A stretch of 45,303 bases of DNA from CAYFPO01 sp964345035. GTDB lineage: Bacteria > Fidelibacterota > Marinisomatia > SCGC-AAA003-L08 > GCA-002704045. The position numbers and the translations under genes were made by a program. Under the pieces are notes generated by a model, which made no database searches, was not told where the DNA came from, and saw only the letters and a program-made list of their open reading frames with translations. Shown here piece by piece: positions 32,297 through 41,325 of this stretch. Where the stretch lies: positions 1 through 45,303 of the forward strand of contig CAYFPO010000016.1 of the NCBI GenBank assembly GCA_964345035.1. The letters run 5' to 3'. Each line of letters begins with the position of its first letter. The stretch's first letter is position 1.

Positions 32297-33256
32297 ATGA
32301 GATCTATATTTAATTGGCTTTTGGGAATAATCCTCCAGGTGATGATTATTCATGCTCAGACTGCCATAGCACCCGGTGTATATGGGGATGGTCTGCGTAC
32401 AATATTACACAACGAATTTAAACCTTCCTCAACACTGGGATATAATCATGCCAGAGACACCATGTTTGCTGTTATTGATAATGAAGATGGAATGGTATTT
32501 GGTATTTATACGGATTTTTCTGTGCCCTTAATACCCGGTGCAGATCCCAGCACGACCATGTATAATGGAGGAATTAATACAGAACATCTTTGGCCCCAGA
32601 GTTTGTATGAAGGCAGTGAACCTATGAAAAGTGATTTACACCATTTGGCTCCCAGCAGAATAAATGTAAACAGTAGCAGGGGGAACAATCCATTTGGGGA
32701 AATTAATGATTTAGACACAGATAACTGGTATTACCAGGATGAAAATTTGACTGATATCCCTACCGAAAATATTTCAGAATTCAGTGAAAGTTACACAAGC
32801 GGAGGAAATGAAGAAGATCTATTTGAACCAAGGGAGGACAGAAAAGGAGATGCTGCCCGGGCAATATTCTATTTTTACACCATGTATTCAAATGTTGCTG
32901 AAGATAATTTTTTTGAAATTCAGAAATCTGAATTGTTTAATTGGCAATATTATGATCCTGCAGATGAAACAGAAATAAACCGAACTTGGAGAATTGCCGA
33001 ATATCAAGATGAATTACCTAACCCGTTTGTAATTGATCCCACATTGGTTTGGCGTGCATACTTTACGGAAATTTATTATCCCGGCGACATCAATTCTGAT
33101 CAATCAATAGACATTTTGGATATTGTTCTTGTAACCGGTAACATTATTGGAACTGCAGAATTTTCAGAATTGCAGCATCAGCAGGCAGATTTGAACACAG
33201 ATTTCTCACTTGATGTCCTGGATATAGTGATCCTGGTTGGTATCATACTCAGATAA
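32297..33256 (+). CDS. Secreted endonuclease I family protein with dockerin-like tail
   Basis: This 319-residue exported nuclease has a signal peptide (residues ~1-21). The body matches the endonuclease I (EndA/Bsn) family: NTEHLWPQS with the catalytic His, DLHHLAPS and NSSRGNNPFG for metal and substrate, and KGDAARAIFYFYTMY. The C-terminal ~60 residues carry two calcium-loop repeats (GDINSDQSIDILDIV and ADLNTDFSLDVLDIV) like the dockerin-type tail of the protein at 13204. It probably degrades extracellular DNA for nutrients and may be held at the surface by the tail. It is transcribed with or just ahead of the FKBP-selenoprotein pair. Confidence 0.88.
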   Translation: MRSIFNWLLGIILQVMIIHAQTAIAPGVYGDGLRTILHNEFKPSSTLGYNHARDTMFAVIDNEDGMVFGIYTDFSVPLIPGADPSTTMYNGGINTEHLWPQSLYEGSEPMKSDLHHLAPSRINVNSSRGNNPFGEINDLDTDNWYYQDENLTDIPTENISEFSESYTSGGNEEDLFEPREDRKGDAARAIFYFYTMYSNVAEDNFFEIQKSELFNWQYYDPADETEINRTWRIAEYQDELPNPFVIDPTLVWRAYFTEIYYPGDINSDQSIDILDIVLVTGNIIGTAEFSELQHQQADLNTDFSLDVLDIVILVGIILR

Positions 33257-33335
33257 ATCAAATCACATTAAAATATATATCCTTCGTTATCTGTCATTTG
33301 GAATAAATTTACCACCCAAAATTATCGGAGAAAAT

Positions 33336-34265
33336 ATGACATCTAAACTATTAATATTCTTTTCTGTATTCATGATTGTGGCATGTAATCAAAAGAAAAT
33401 TGTTACTGCTGGTTGTACTGATGAATCTGCAGTGAACTACAACCCCGCTGCAAATGTGGATGACGGCAGTTGTGAATATACTGAAATTGAAATAAGCGAA
33501 AATGAGGAAACTAAATTGAGAGAAACTGACACAGAAACTGAGGTAAGCTCAGTTGAAATTACCACAAATAGTGGACTAAGATATGTTGACCACATTGTAG
33601 GAACCGGGGAATTTCCAAAAACAGGTGATAAGGTAAAAGTCCACTATACCGGAACATTGGAAAATGGTACCAAATTTGACAGTTCCAGGGACAGAAACCG
33701 ACCATTTGAATTCCCATTGGGTGCAGGAAGAGTCATTAAAGGATGGGATGAAGGCATTGCCACTATGAAAGTCGGTGGACAACGCAGACTGATAATACCT
33801 CCTGAACTTGGTTATGGAAAAAGAGATATGGGTAAAATACCACCAAACTCAATCTTAATATTTGAAGTAGAACTTTTGGAAATAACTAAAGAATTTAAGG
33901 ACCCTGATTTTGATTTGCCCGGTAGAGAAATAGTGTTGGATTCAGGCTTAAAAATGATTGAACATATCCCAGGTAATGGTGAAATCCCTTCCACTGGGCA
34001 GAATGTAAAAGTCCATTATTCCGGGTTTTTACAGACAGGTGTCAAATTCGATAGTTCCCATGACCGCGGTAAACCATTTGAATTTCCCTTGGGTCAGGGA
34101 AGAGTCATTAAAGGATGGGATGAAGGCATAGCTCAAATGAGCAAAGGTGGAAAATCTACATTGATTATTCCACCGGATCTCGGATATGGAGAGAGAGGTG
34201 CAGGCAGATCAATACCACCTAATGCTACCCTGCTATTTGAAGTTGAACTCATTGATTTTCAGTAG
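33336..34265 (+). CDS. Tandem FKBP-type peptidyl-prolyl isomerase lipoprotein
   Basis: This 309-residue protein starts at ATG 33336 (GGAG seven bases upstream), which gives a lipoprotein signal (MIVAC). After a short GCTDESAVNYNPAANVDDGS motif, a Cys-bounded repeat common in secreted proteins of FCB bacteria, come two FKBP domains (about 85-180 and 200-305). Each has KVHYTG or KVHYSG, FDSS, FEFPLG, RVIKGWDEGIA and the LIIPPELGYG or LIIPPDLGYG loop. Almost all active-site positions are kept in both. It should assist folding of exported proteins in the periplasm. A thioredoxin-like selenoprotein candidate follows after nine bases, suggesting a periplasmic folding/redox operon. Confidence 0.9.
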   Translation: MTSKLLIFFSVFMIVACNQKKIVTAGCTDESAVNYNPAANVDDGSCEYTEIEISENEETKLRETDTETEVSSVEITTNSGLRYVDHIVGTGEFPKTGDKVKVHYTGTLENGTKFDSSRDRNRPFEFPLGAGRVIKGWDEGIATMKVGGQRRLIIPPELGYGKRDMGKIPPNSILIFEVELLEITKEFKDPDFDLPGREIVLDSGLKMIEHIPGNGEIPSTGQNVKVHYSGFLQTGVKFDSSHDRGKPFEFPLGQGRVIKGWDEGIAQMSKGGKSTLIIPPDLGYGERGAGRSIPPNATLLFEVELIDFQ

Positions 34266-34274
34266 AAAGAATAG

Positions 34275-35309
34275 ATGGTTAAAAATAAAGTAATATTATC
34301 AGTAATCATTCTCTTCGCCTGCAGTACTTCCGGGGAAAAATATCCATGGTTTCAGGGGAATTTAGATCTTGCAAAATCGGTTGCAGGCAGCCGGCTTATT
34401 ATGCTGGATTTTTATGCGGACTGGTGAGGAGGATGTAAACGGCTGGATGCCGATACTTTTACTGATTCACTGATGATTGCAACAGCGGACCAATTTATCA
34501 GTGTTAAAGTGTATGTGGATTTACCGGAAAGTCAGGAGATAGAAGATCATTTTAATGTGAGAGCAATTCCGCAGAATATTTTTGTAAATGCAGAGGGAGA
34601 AGAAGTTGACCGGATTGTGGGATATTTTCCTCCGGAGGAATTCAGACCAAAAGTATTGGATATACTCAATGGAAAAAATACACTACAGGATTTGGAAAAT
34701 AGACTTGGTGAAACTCCCGAGGATATAAAAATTCTCACACTACTGGGTAAAAAATACGGAACGATGGGAAGGGATGATGATTCCCGTGAAATGTATGAGA
34801 AGATTCTGATCCAGAATCCTGGCTCTGAATTAGCTGGATTCCATCTTTCAAAACTCCAACTCAAGAGTGGAAATCCTGATGTGTTGAGCACATTTATTCG
34901 TGAAAACAGAAATTCGGAGTACCTTTCTGAAGCATTTGATGAATTGATTTTCCATTACAAAAATAATAATGATATTGAAAAAGAAGTTGAAATTTCTAAA
35001 CAATGGGTGTCAGCATTTTCCGATGATCCGGATGTATTAAATGCCTACGCCTGGCGTATGAGTGAATTGGATATGAATCTGGAATCAGCATTGGAACTTG
35101 CAAGAAAAGCAGTGAAACTCAGCGCTTCAGACTCGTTGGGACAGGCAATGATTATTGACACAGAAGCAGAAATTCTCTGGAAACTGGGTAGAATTGATGA
35201 AGCCATTGAAACCATTGACCGGTCAATCCAGATCAATCCTAATGATACTTATTACCAGGATCAGAAGAAAAAATTCCAGTCACCGCCTGAATCCGAACAG
35301 GAAGTATAG
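34275..35309 (+). CDS. Thioredoxin-like TPR lipoprotein; candidate selenoprotein with in-frame UGA
   Basis: Reading through one TGA, the frame from ATG 34275 encodes 344 residues. It has a lipoprotein signal (LFAC, Cys16) and a thioredoxin-fold domain (about 25-135) with LDFYADW-U51-GGCK. There the TGA (34425-34427) replaces exactly the first Cys of WCxxC and C54 is kept; VRAIPQNIFV carries the cis-Pro. TPR-like helices follow to the end. A hairpin follows the UGA: CGGC/GCCG with loop UGGAU (34444-34448), plus GUA/UAC, at a distance and with a loop G that fit bacterial SECIS elements. The rest of the gene is uninterrupted. A nonsense mutation is possible but would have to hit this one codon by chance. 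Without read-through only a 50-residue peptide would be made. Confidence 0.8.
34428..34456 (+). promoter_or_regulatory. Candidate bacterial SECIS hairpin
   Basis: Directly after the UGA, the mRNA can form GUA-AA-CGGC, loop UGGAU, GCCG-A-UAC (34435-34456). The apical loop starts 17 bases after the UGA and has G as its second base. Both agree with known bacterial SECIS rules (loop about 16-37 bases downstream, G among the first two loop bases). The stem is short, so structure alone is not proof. Confidence 0.6.
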
Positions 35310-35321
35310 TCGCTCAAAATA

Positions 35322-36197
35322 CTACTCACAAAAATTCAACACTTCTGCAATTAGCCGGTCTGGATAACTGAAAAACAAACTGCAATTTTTATCCCATCCC
35401 ATACCTAAAGCTGAACCGGCATCAATATCTACTACAGAAAAATTTAAATCAATACTATCAGTTGTTAGTAGTATAACTGTCCCGGTTGTATCCTGTGCCA
35501 AATAGTAAAATTTAGACAGGGAATATTCCGGAAGATTTACATATTCCATGGCAAAAATACTGTTTGTGGAATCCAAAATATTCCATTCAGAAAATGATAT
35601 AGAACCAACCTGCAGTGAATTCGGGTTGACCTTTCTTCCCAGTAATTTCCTGTGATCGTAAATATTCTGATATAATACAAACAAAGAATCTTCCTCATCG
35701 ATATAAGTAATTCCGCTGCCAACCCACTCATCATTACCATAATCCCAGAATCCATTTTCGTTATAATCCACAATCAGCGTTTCACCATCATCCCATTGGT
35801 CATTTCCATTTTCATCTATATAGGTATCAGAAAACTCCATCCAGTGCATATAAAATCTTTCTCCTACGGGAGAAACCTTTAAAATATAGGTATCATTGTG
35901 GGATTGCAAATACAAATTGGTGCCGTCATTGGTGATAGCAAGATATCCCTGACCGTTCATTTCCAGATCAAATGCATCTTCAATGAACGATTCATCCTCA
36001 GAAAACCGGAAAAGATCAATCTGAGAACCCGCATTCATTGAATTGTCGTTATTAGTTGTGTAGAATGAATTTCCAAGAAATGTGATATCTGCAAATTCAT
36101 CATTTACAGTATTTTTATAGGTATCAATATCCAGACTGTTCCTGCATCCAACCGCCAGTAAGATGCAATAAATCAGTTTTATTAGTTTAGTATTCAC
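35322..36197 (-). CDS. Lipoprotein of unknown function with acidic calcium-loop-like repeats
   Basis: This 291-residue protein has a lipoprotein signal (ILLAVGC, Cys ~18). The middle has DENGNDQWDDGE and DYNENGFWDYGND, Asp/Asn-rich loops like EF-hand or calcium-binding repeats. The rest appears to be beta strands with repeated aromatic residues, perhaps a beta-propeller-like fold. No family was recognised. It is convergent with the selenoprotein candidate (12-base gap) and lies 39 bases from coaX on the same side. Function is unknown; surface location is likely. Confidence 0.6.
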   Translation of the reverse strand: MNTKLIKLIYCILLAVGCRNSLDIDTYKNTVNDEFADITFLGNSFYTTNNDNSMNAGSQIDLFRFSEDESFIEDAFDLEMNGQGYLAITNDGTNLYLQSHNDTYILKVSPVGERFYMHWMEFSDTYIDENGNDQWDDGETLIVDYNENGFWDYGNDEWVGSGITYIDEEDSLFVLYQNIYDHRKLLGRKVNPNSLQVGSISFSEWNILDSTNSIFAMEYVNLPEYSLSKFYYLAQDTTGTVILLTTDSIDLNFSVVDIDAGSALGMGWDKNCSLFFSYPDRLIAEVLNFCE

Positions 36198-36236
36198 AGT
36201 GAAAAGTTAAATATTTTTAGCGGTCAATCCAAATTA

Positions 36237-36974
36237 TTATTGATGGATTCTGTTGTATATAATCTCAAGACCCCGTAATGTCAGGTGTACATCAATTGTA
36301 TGTTTATGCTGAATTTGATGTGAGATCAATGTACTGAATCCACCGGTTAAAACCACATTCATTTTTTGCAAGCCCATTTCATTTTCGATTCTCTCCAGCA
36401 TGCCGTCAATAGCATCAACAGCGCTGAACATTATTCCTGACTGAAGATTAGTATCCGTATTTCTACCCACCGCTTTCTTAGGGAATGTAAATGCAGTTTC
36501 TCTCAATAAAGCAGCTTTTTCAAATAAATATCTGCCGGATATATCCATCCCCGGAGCAATCGCACCTCCGATAAAAGCTCCTGAATCATCAATCACATCA
36601 AATTTTACCGCAGTCCCCGAATCCACAACCACACAGGGGAGTTCGAATAAATCTCCGACAGCGACAGAATTGCAGATACGGTCTGCTCCCACCTGTGAGG
36701 GAACATCAACATCCAATATTATTCCCGGCACATTATTATGTTTAACAATAAATGGGGTCGTCTGATACAATGATGTACAGATTTCAGAATAAATTTCAGT
36801 GAGTTTTGGAACAACAGAGGAGATAATGACTCTCCCAACATGATTATTTTTAAATTTATGGAATTTATCAATACTTTCAGGTGTGGATTCAATCCGCAGT
36901 TCATCAATAATTGTGCTGCCGTCAAATACTGCACAAACAATGTTTGTATTTCCTATATCAACAGCTAATAGCAT
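36237..36974 (-). CDS. coaX: Type III pantothenate kinase
   Basis: This 245-residue kinase phosphorylates pantothenate, the first step of coenzyme A synthesis. It is the ASKHA-fold type III enzyme: LLAVDIGNTNIVCAVFDG (phosphate-1), VPSQVGADRICNSVA with the catalytic Asp, VVDSGTAVKFD (phosphate-2) and GGAIAPGMDIS. Length is normal (about 250). Its ATG touches the birA stop (one-base overlap), a common birA-coaX pairing in bacteria. Confidence 0.95.
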   Translation of the reverse strand: MLLAVDIGNTNIVCAVFDGSTIIDELRIESTPESIDKFHKFKNNHVGRVIISSVVPKLTEIYSEICTSLYQTTPFIVKHNNVPGIILDVDVPSQVGADRICNSVAVGDLFELPCVVVDSGTAVKFDVIDDSGAFIGGAIAPGMDISGRYLFEKAALLRETAFTFPKKAVGRNTDTNLQSGIMFSAVDAIDGMLERIENEMGLQKMNVVLTGGFSTLISHQIQHKHTIDVHLTLRGLEIIYNRIHQ

Positions 36975-37738
36975 TAGGTTATTATTTCTCCTGATGAATA
37001 AATTTTTTCAACACCATTTATCGTCACTCGGGCATGCCCTAATTCAGTAATGCCCAGGAATTTTCCTGAAACAGTAGACCTTGGCAAATGAAATTCTGTT
37101 TGATGATTTACATGTCCACATAGTTTGAGCCATTTTACACAGATTCGATCCATTTCATTCAAATAGTTGTCTTCAATTGATCTTAGAACAGAAATTAGCA
37201 CATCTTCCCGGGAAAATTCACAGCCTGTAACAAGTTTAAGAGACGTGGTGGATTGTCTGATTTCTTCAGGAAAATCTAAAGCCGATTCATTAATATTTAT
37301 CCCAATACCTATCACAGTTATCAAGGTATTTTGGATTTTTCGGGATTCTATTAAAATTCCTGCGATTTTCTTATTTTCCACCAATACATCATTTGGCCAC
37401 TTCAATCGAACCGGTAGTTCTATAAATTTATTAATCCCATCTGCTGTTGCTACACTGCTAAGAATGGAAATCAATCCCAATCTATCCTGAGATAATTCAG
37501 GTGTGAGAATTACGGAAAAAGCCAGGTGACAACCGGATGTAGTGAACCATTTTCGGTTTTGTCTCCCCCTCCCCTGGGTTTGTTCATCAGCTACAATTAC
37601 AGATCCTTCAGTGAATCGGTTATCCTCCACCAACTTCCAGGCATCATCATTGGTAGAGTTGGTTACAGGATTATAGATCAAGGTTGAACCAATATTGTGG
37701 GTGGTGAGATTATTCTGCACAAATTCTACGGAAAACAT
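36974..37738 (-). CDS. birA: Biotin--[acetyl-CoA-carboxylase] ligase
   Basis: This 254-residue biotin protein ligase lacks an N-terminal helix-turn-helix, so it is a group I enzyme without repressor function. It has NSTNDDAWKL, the biotin/AMP loop QTQGRGRQNRKW, the KWPNDVLVENKKIAGILIE block and GIGINI. The C-terminal SH3-like cap (FLGITELGHARVTINGVEK) is present. It activates biotin with ATP and attaches it to carboxylase carrier proteins. It is co-transcribed with coaX and follows the PAP2-like gene by one base. Confidence 0.95.
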   Translation of the reverse strand: MFSVEFVQNNLTTHNIGSTLIYNPVTNSTNDDAWKLVEDNRFTEGSVIVADEQTQGRGRQNRKWFTTSGCHLAFSVILTPELSQDRLGLISILSSVATADGINKFIELPVRLKWPNDVLVENKKIAGILIESRKIQNTLITVIGIGININESALDFPEEIRQSTTSLKLVTGCEFSREDVLISVLRSIEDNYLNEMDRICVKWLKLCGHVNHQTEFHLPRSTVSGKFLGITELGHARVTINGVEKIYSSGEIIT

Positions 37739-37739
37739 T

Positions 37740-38327
37740 TTAGATAAAAAACAATTTAAGTTGAGTATAAGTCAGTGTAAATCCCAAAACCGCTCCGGCA
37801 AAAACCTGTACTGGTGTATGAGCTTTCAGAATAATTCTGGATATTCCGACACAGATTATCAATGCAGCCATCAGAATTGGGAATTGAAATCCTTGGATCC
37901 ATAATGCAGCAGCAGGTCCGGTCACACCTATTGCGTGAATGGAAATCTTCCAGAATCTAGTGATGCACATTGTGACCAGCGTATTGATCATAAAGCAAAA
38001 CATTAACCCCTGCACTATCATATCTGCATTGAGAAAATACAGGATTGAAAATCCCATCCCGGAGTATAGAATTCCCAGAGTTAAAGGCAGTATACGTTGA
38101 TCTTTTTCAGAAGCATCAATATCCGTAAGTAATCCTTTCTTTCTTAAAATCAGTACTGTGATGATGGGGATAAGAATGGAAAATACAAAGCAGATAGAAA
38201 ATATTAATTCTGCATTCAGAGATTTTTCAGAAGGGAAATAAATTAAAATCCAAAACGCTAATAATGAAATGATCATTGGATGAAAAGCATAGGAAAACAA
38301 GTGCGCAAAATGTCGTTTATTCATCAA
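37740..38327 (-). CDS. PAP2-like integral membrane protein
   Basis: This 195-residue protein has about five to six transmembrane helices. The C-terminal KAHTPVQVFAGAVLGF resembles the last active-site block of membrane PAP2 phosphatases (His followed by G-x-x-x-G), while the first KxxxxxxRP block is not visible. It may therefore be an inactive or divergent family member. A role in lipid-phosphate recycling is possible. It lies immediately upstream of birA on the same strand. Confidence 0.65.
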   Translation of the reverse strand: MMNKRHFAHLFSYAFHPMIISLLAFWILIYFPSEKSLNAELIFSICFVFSILIPIITVLILRKKGLLTDIDASEKDQRILPLTLGILYSGMGFSILYFLNADMIVQGLMFCFMINTLVTMCITRFWKISIHAIGVTGPAAALWIQGFQFPILMAALIICVGISRIILKAHTPVQVFAGAVLGFTLTYTQLKLFFI

Positions 38328-38377
38328 TTTGCTGAATTAAAATAATCCTAATGAATTTTTGCAGGGAATAATCAATT

Positions 38378-39913
38378 CTAACTATGTTCACCGAATTGTG
38401 AGCGGAGTGTATCTGATATTTCACCCAGCGTACAGGAAGACTTAACAGCATTTAGGATTGCCGGCATTAGATTTTTATCTGTTTGCGCAATTTCCGATAA
38501 CTCCTTCAAGGCTTTATCTCCGGTATCTGCATTTCGATCCTTTTTAAATTGCTTTACACGATTCACCTGCTGCTTTGTAGATTCCATATCAATATTCTGT
38601 AGTGTAGGATCAGGATCAACCTCGGATGTGAATTTATTTACACCAACAATGTACCTTTCATTATTATCCAGGTTTTGCTGATAATGAAATGCACTTTGTG
38701 CAATTTCGGATTGCTGGAATTCCATTTCAATAGCGGGTACAGCACCTCCAAGATCGTCTATTTTTTGGATTAAATTCATTGATTCCTTTTCAATATTATC
38801 AGTGAGAGATTCCAAATACCAGGAACCTGCAAATGGGTCAACCACATTTGGGATTCCGGTTTCATGAGCTATAACCTGTTGACTCCGCAAAGCAAGTTCT
38901 GCAGATTTTTCTGATGGCAATGCCAAAGCCTCATCCATTGCATTAGTATGCAGGGACTGAGTACCACCCAATACTGCTGCCGTAGCTTCCAGACTTGTCC
39001 GGACCAGGTTGTTTTCAATCTGTTGAGCAGTGAGTGAGGATCCAGCAGTTTGAGTATGAAATCTGCACATCATTGCCTTGGATTCGGTCGCACCGAACCG
39101 ATCCCTCATTATTGTTGCCCATATTCTACGGGCAGCACGAAATTTTGCAATTTCTTCAAAGAAATCCATATGGCAGTTAAAAAAGAAACTCAGGCGTTTA
39201 CCAAAATTATCCACTTTCAATCCTCGATCAATTGCGGACTGAACATACGCAATCCCATTAGCAAATGTAAAGCCCAATTCCTGAATGGCGGTTGAACCTG
39301 CTTCTCTTATATGGTACCCAGAAATGGAAATAGTATTCCATTTTGGAAGATTTTTACTGCAGTAATCGAAAATATCTGTGACGATCCGCATACTGGAATT
39401 TGGCGGATAAATATACGTTCCCCGTGCAATGTATTCTTTCAGGATGTCATTCTGCACTGTTCCTCTCAGCATTGCCGGATCAACTTTCTGCTTTTCTGCC
39501 ACTGCTATGAGAAACGCCAGAAGAATGGCTGCTGTGGAGTTGATCGTCATTGAGATGGACACTTCCTCGAGTGGAATTCCTTCCAGAAGTATTTCCATAT
39601 CCTTTAGGGTTGATATGGGAACACCGACTTTCCCTACCTCTCCATCAGCCAATTCATGGTCAGAATCATAACCGGTTTGGGTTGGTAGGTCGAAAGCTAC
39701 GGATAAACCGGTGACTCCCTGATCCAATAAATACCGGTATCTCCGATTGCTTTCCTCAGCAGAAGAAAATCCTGAGTACTGGCGCATTGTCCAATATCGA
39801 TTGCGGTACATATCCGGATAAATTCCATGGGTGTAAGGAAAATCACCGGGTTGTTCCCCATCCTCAGAGCCGTAAAAATTACGTATGGATATATCTGAAT
39901 CGTTCGTTTTCAA
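38378..39913 (-). CDS. Methylmalonyl-CoA mutase large (alpha) subunit
   Basis: This 511-residue acyl-CoA mutase catalytic chain has YRYLLDQGVTGLSVAFDLPT, SISMTINSTAAILLAF, RGTVQNDILKEYIARGTYI, ISGYHIREAGSTAIQELGF and CRFHTQTAGSSLTAQQ. It ends before any B12-binding (DxHxxG) domain, so it is the split type whose cobalamin subunit is encoded elsewhere. It converts methylmalonyl-CoA to succinyl-CoA or a related isomerisation; its CoA specificity was not determined. It shares the need for adenosylcobalamin with nrdJ. It appears monocistronic, with its start 131 bases from the DjlA-like gene. Confidence 0.9.
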   Translation of the reverse strand: MKTNDSDISIRNFYGSEDGEQPGDFPYTHGIYPDMYRNRYWTMRQYSGFSSAEESNRRYRYLLDQGVTGLSVAFDLPTQTGYDSDHELADGEVGKVGVPISTLKDMEILLEGIPLEEVSISMTINSTAAILLAFLIAVAEKQKVDPAMLRGTVQNDILKEYIARGTYIYPPNSSMRIVTDIFDYCSKNLPKWNTISISGYHIREAGSTAIQELGFTFANGIAYVQSAIDRGLKVDNFGKRLSFFFNCHMDFFEEIAKFRAARRIWATIMRDRFGATESKAMMCRFHTQTAGSSLTAQQIENNLVRTSLEATAAVLGGTQSLHTNAMDEALALPSEKSAELALRSQQVIAHETGIPNVVDPFAGSWYLESLTDNIEKESMNLIQKIDDLGGAVPAIEMEFQQSEIAQSAFHYQQNLDNNERYIVGVNKFTSEVDPDPTLQNIDMESTKQQVNRVKQFKKDRNADTGDKALKELSEIAQTDKNLMPAILNAVKSSCTLGEISDTLRSQFGEHS

Positions 39914-40044
39914 TTAAGTATTTTATTGGGTAACAATGAAACTTTTTGCAAACTTCCTTTCACTACAAAAACAGGCAGGACCGAGTATCAGAAACAGACT
40001 GAAATTATCTGATTGGAAATACCAAATTTACTTTGATGCAAAAA

Positions 40045-40767
40045 TTATGCAAATCCCCGTTCCTGTTTTACCTGCTGATATGCATTATTTACTTTTTTAA
40101 ATTTTTCTTCAGCAAATTTCTGGAAATCATCTCCCAGATGGGACACCTTGTCAGGATGGAATTTCGCAGCCATTTTCCGGTATGCTTTTTTCACTTCGGT
40201 ATCTGATGCAGATGAGTCCAACTCCAGAATTTTATATGCCTGGTTGGTATCCTTAAAGAACATAGCTTTGATGGATTCATAATCAGCTTGATTTATTCCA
40301 AGAAATCCTGAAATATTGTTGATTACTTCTACTTCTTTTGGATCAACTTTCCCATCAGCCTGGGATAATCCAAACAGAAAATGGATGAGTTCCAATCGGG
40401 AGGGATGGTCCATATTCCGTTTTATCTGGCTGCATACATCCCGTAACGGATAATCCTGACTGAGAATATCTTTGAATAATGTCATCAAATGCTGTGCAGT
40501 TGCAGCCCCGAATTGCTGAATGAAAAATTGTTTTACAAAATTTAGTTCGGATTTCAAAACCTGCTCATCTGCTTTCATCACAGCACCGCAGAGGACAAGC
40601 AATGAAACACCAAAATCCCCACCCTTTGTTTGTGTATAACTTCCGGAGGATGATTGATGCATTTTATTTCCTGTGGAAGATCCAAGTGTATATCCAAGGA
40701 TCCCTCCGATTGGACCAAACATTGCCCAGCCAAGTCCACCCCAGAGCCATTTATTCCAGTTTGTCAT
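40045..40767 (-). CDS. DjlA-like protein: TerB domain plus DnaJ domain
   Basis: This 240-residue protein has an N-terminal Gly-rich, membrane-associated segment (LWGGLGWAMFGPIGGILGYT). A TerB-type helical domain follows (about 50-165, FGVSLLVLCGAVMKADEQV and SQADGKVDPKEV with acidic metal-binding residues). A C-terminal J domain (about 175-240, YKILELDSSASDTEVKKAYR) ends with the HPD motif in KFHPDKV. The order matches DjlA, an inner-membrane-anchored DnaK co-chaperone. Length is slightly under E. coli DjlA. It is monocistronic and divergent from the lipoprotein cluster at 40926. Confidence 0.88.
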   Translation of the reverse strand: MTNWNKWLWGGLGWAMFGPIGGILGYTLGSSTGNKMHQSSSGSYTQTKGGDFGVSLLVLCGAVMKADEQVLKSELNFVKQFFIQQFGAATAQHLMTLFKDILSQDYPLRDVCSQIKRNMDHPSRLELIHFLFGLSQADGKVDPKEVEVINNISGFLGINQADYESIKAMFFKDTNQAYKILELDSSASDTEVKKAYRKMAAKFHPDKVSHLGDDFQKFAEEKFKKVNNAYQQVKQERGFA

Positions 40768-40925
40768 ATTATTGTTTATTATATAATGAAATTGTTAAAA
40801 ATTGACTGTTCTAAGTGGGCAAAATTACAGCTATTTTTTAAGAACACAAATTGGAAGTATTAGAATAATTCGTTGTATATTAAACCAATGACAAATCCGA
40901 AATAATAAAAGAAAGGGAAAATGAA

Positions 40926-41321
40926 ATGACCAGTCACAATTTAAGAAAATCATCTATAATTTTAACATTGCTCGTTTTATTTAATAACTGTGGCTTTCCT
41001 CCACAAGGATATTTGGGTCATAGTACTAATACACAAGTTGTACTGAGTGAGGCAAATTATAGAATTATCAATACTGTAAAAGGACAAGCAACTGCAACTT
41101 ATATTTTAGGTATAGGTCCATTCAATGATCGCCTATATTCAAGAGCAAAAAATAATATGATTAAAAATGCTAATCTTGCTGGTGGAGGCAATAAATCCCG
41201 CGCTCTTATCAATATTACCACTGACGAACAAATTAGATATTTTTTATTAATATATTTTCCCTTATGGGTTTCAAAAACTGTATATGTAACTGCTGATGTA
41301 ATAGAGTTTAAGGAGGATTAA
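40926..41321 (+). CDS. Small lipoprotein, DUF6567-like
   Basis: This 131-residue lipoprotein has a lipidation Cys near residue 22 (LFNNC). The conserved-looking core NYRIINTVKGQATATYILGI, then LYSRAKNNMIKNA and ALINITTDEQI, resembles DUF6567-type small lipoproteins of Bacteroidota. Function is unknown. It is followed after four bases by a barrel-like protein gene whose ATG is preceded by AGGAGG inside this gene's end, so the two are co-translated. Confidence 0.6.
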   Translation: MTSHNLRKSSIILTLLVLFNNCGFPPQGYLGHSTNTQVVLSEANYRIINTVKGQATATYILGIGPFNDRLYSRAKNNMIKNANLAGGGNKSRALINITTDEQIRYFLLIYFPLWVSKTVYVTADVIEFKED

Positions 41322-41325
41322 TAAC

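Noticed and set aside
34473..35309. Shorter ORF starting at ATG 34473 as the real gene
   Set aside because: It would begin inside the thioredoxin fold, lacking signal peptide, active site and ribosome site; the TGA read-through model explains the upstream coding sequence.
39947..40111. 54-residue plus-strand ORF between the mutase and DjlA-like genes
   Set aside because: It overlaps the 3' end of the DjlA-like gene, has no ribosome site and resembles no family; likely chance.
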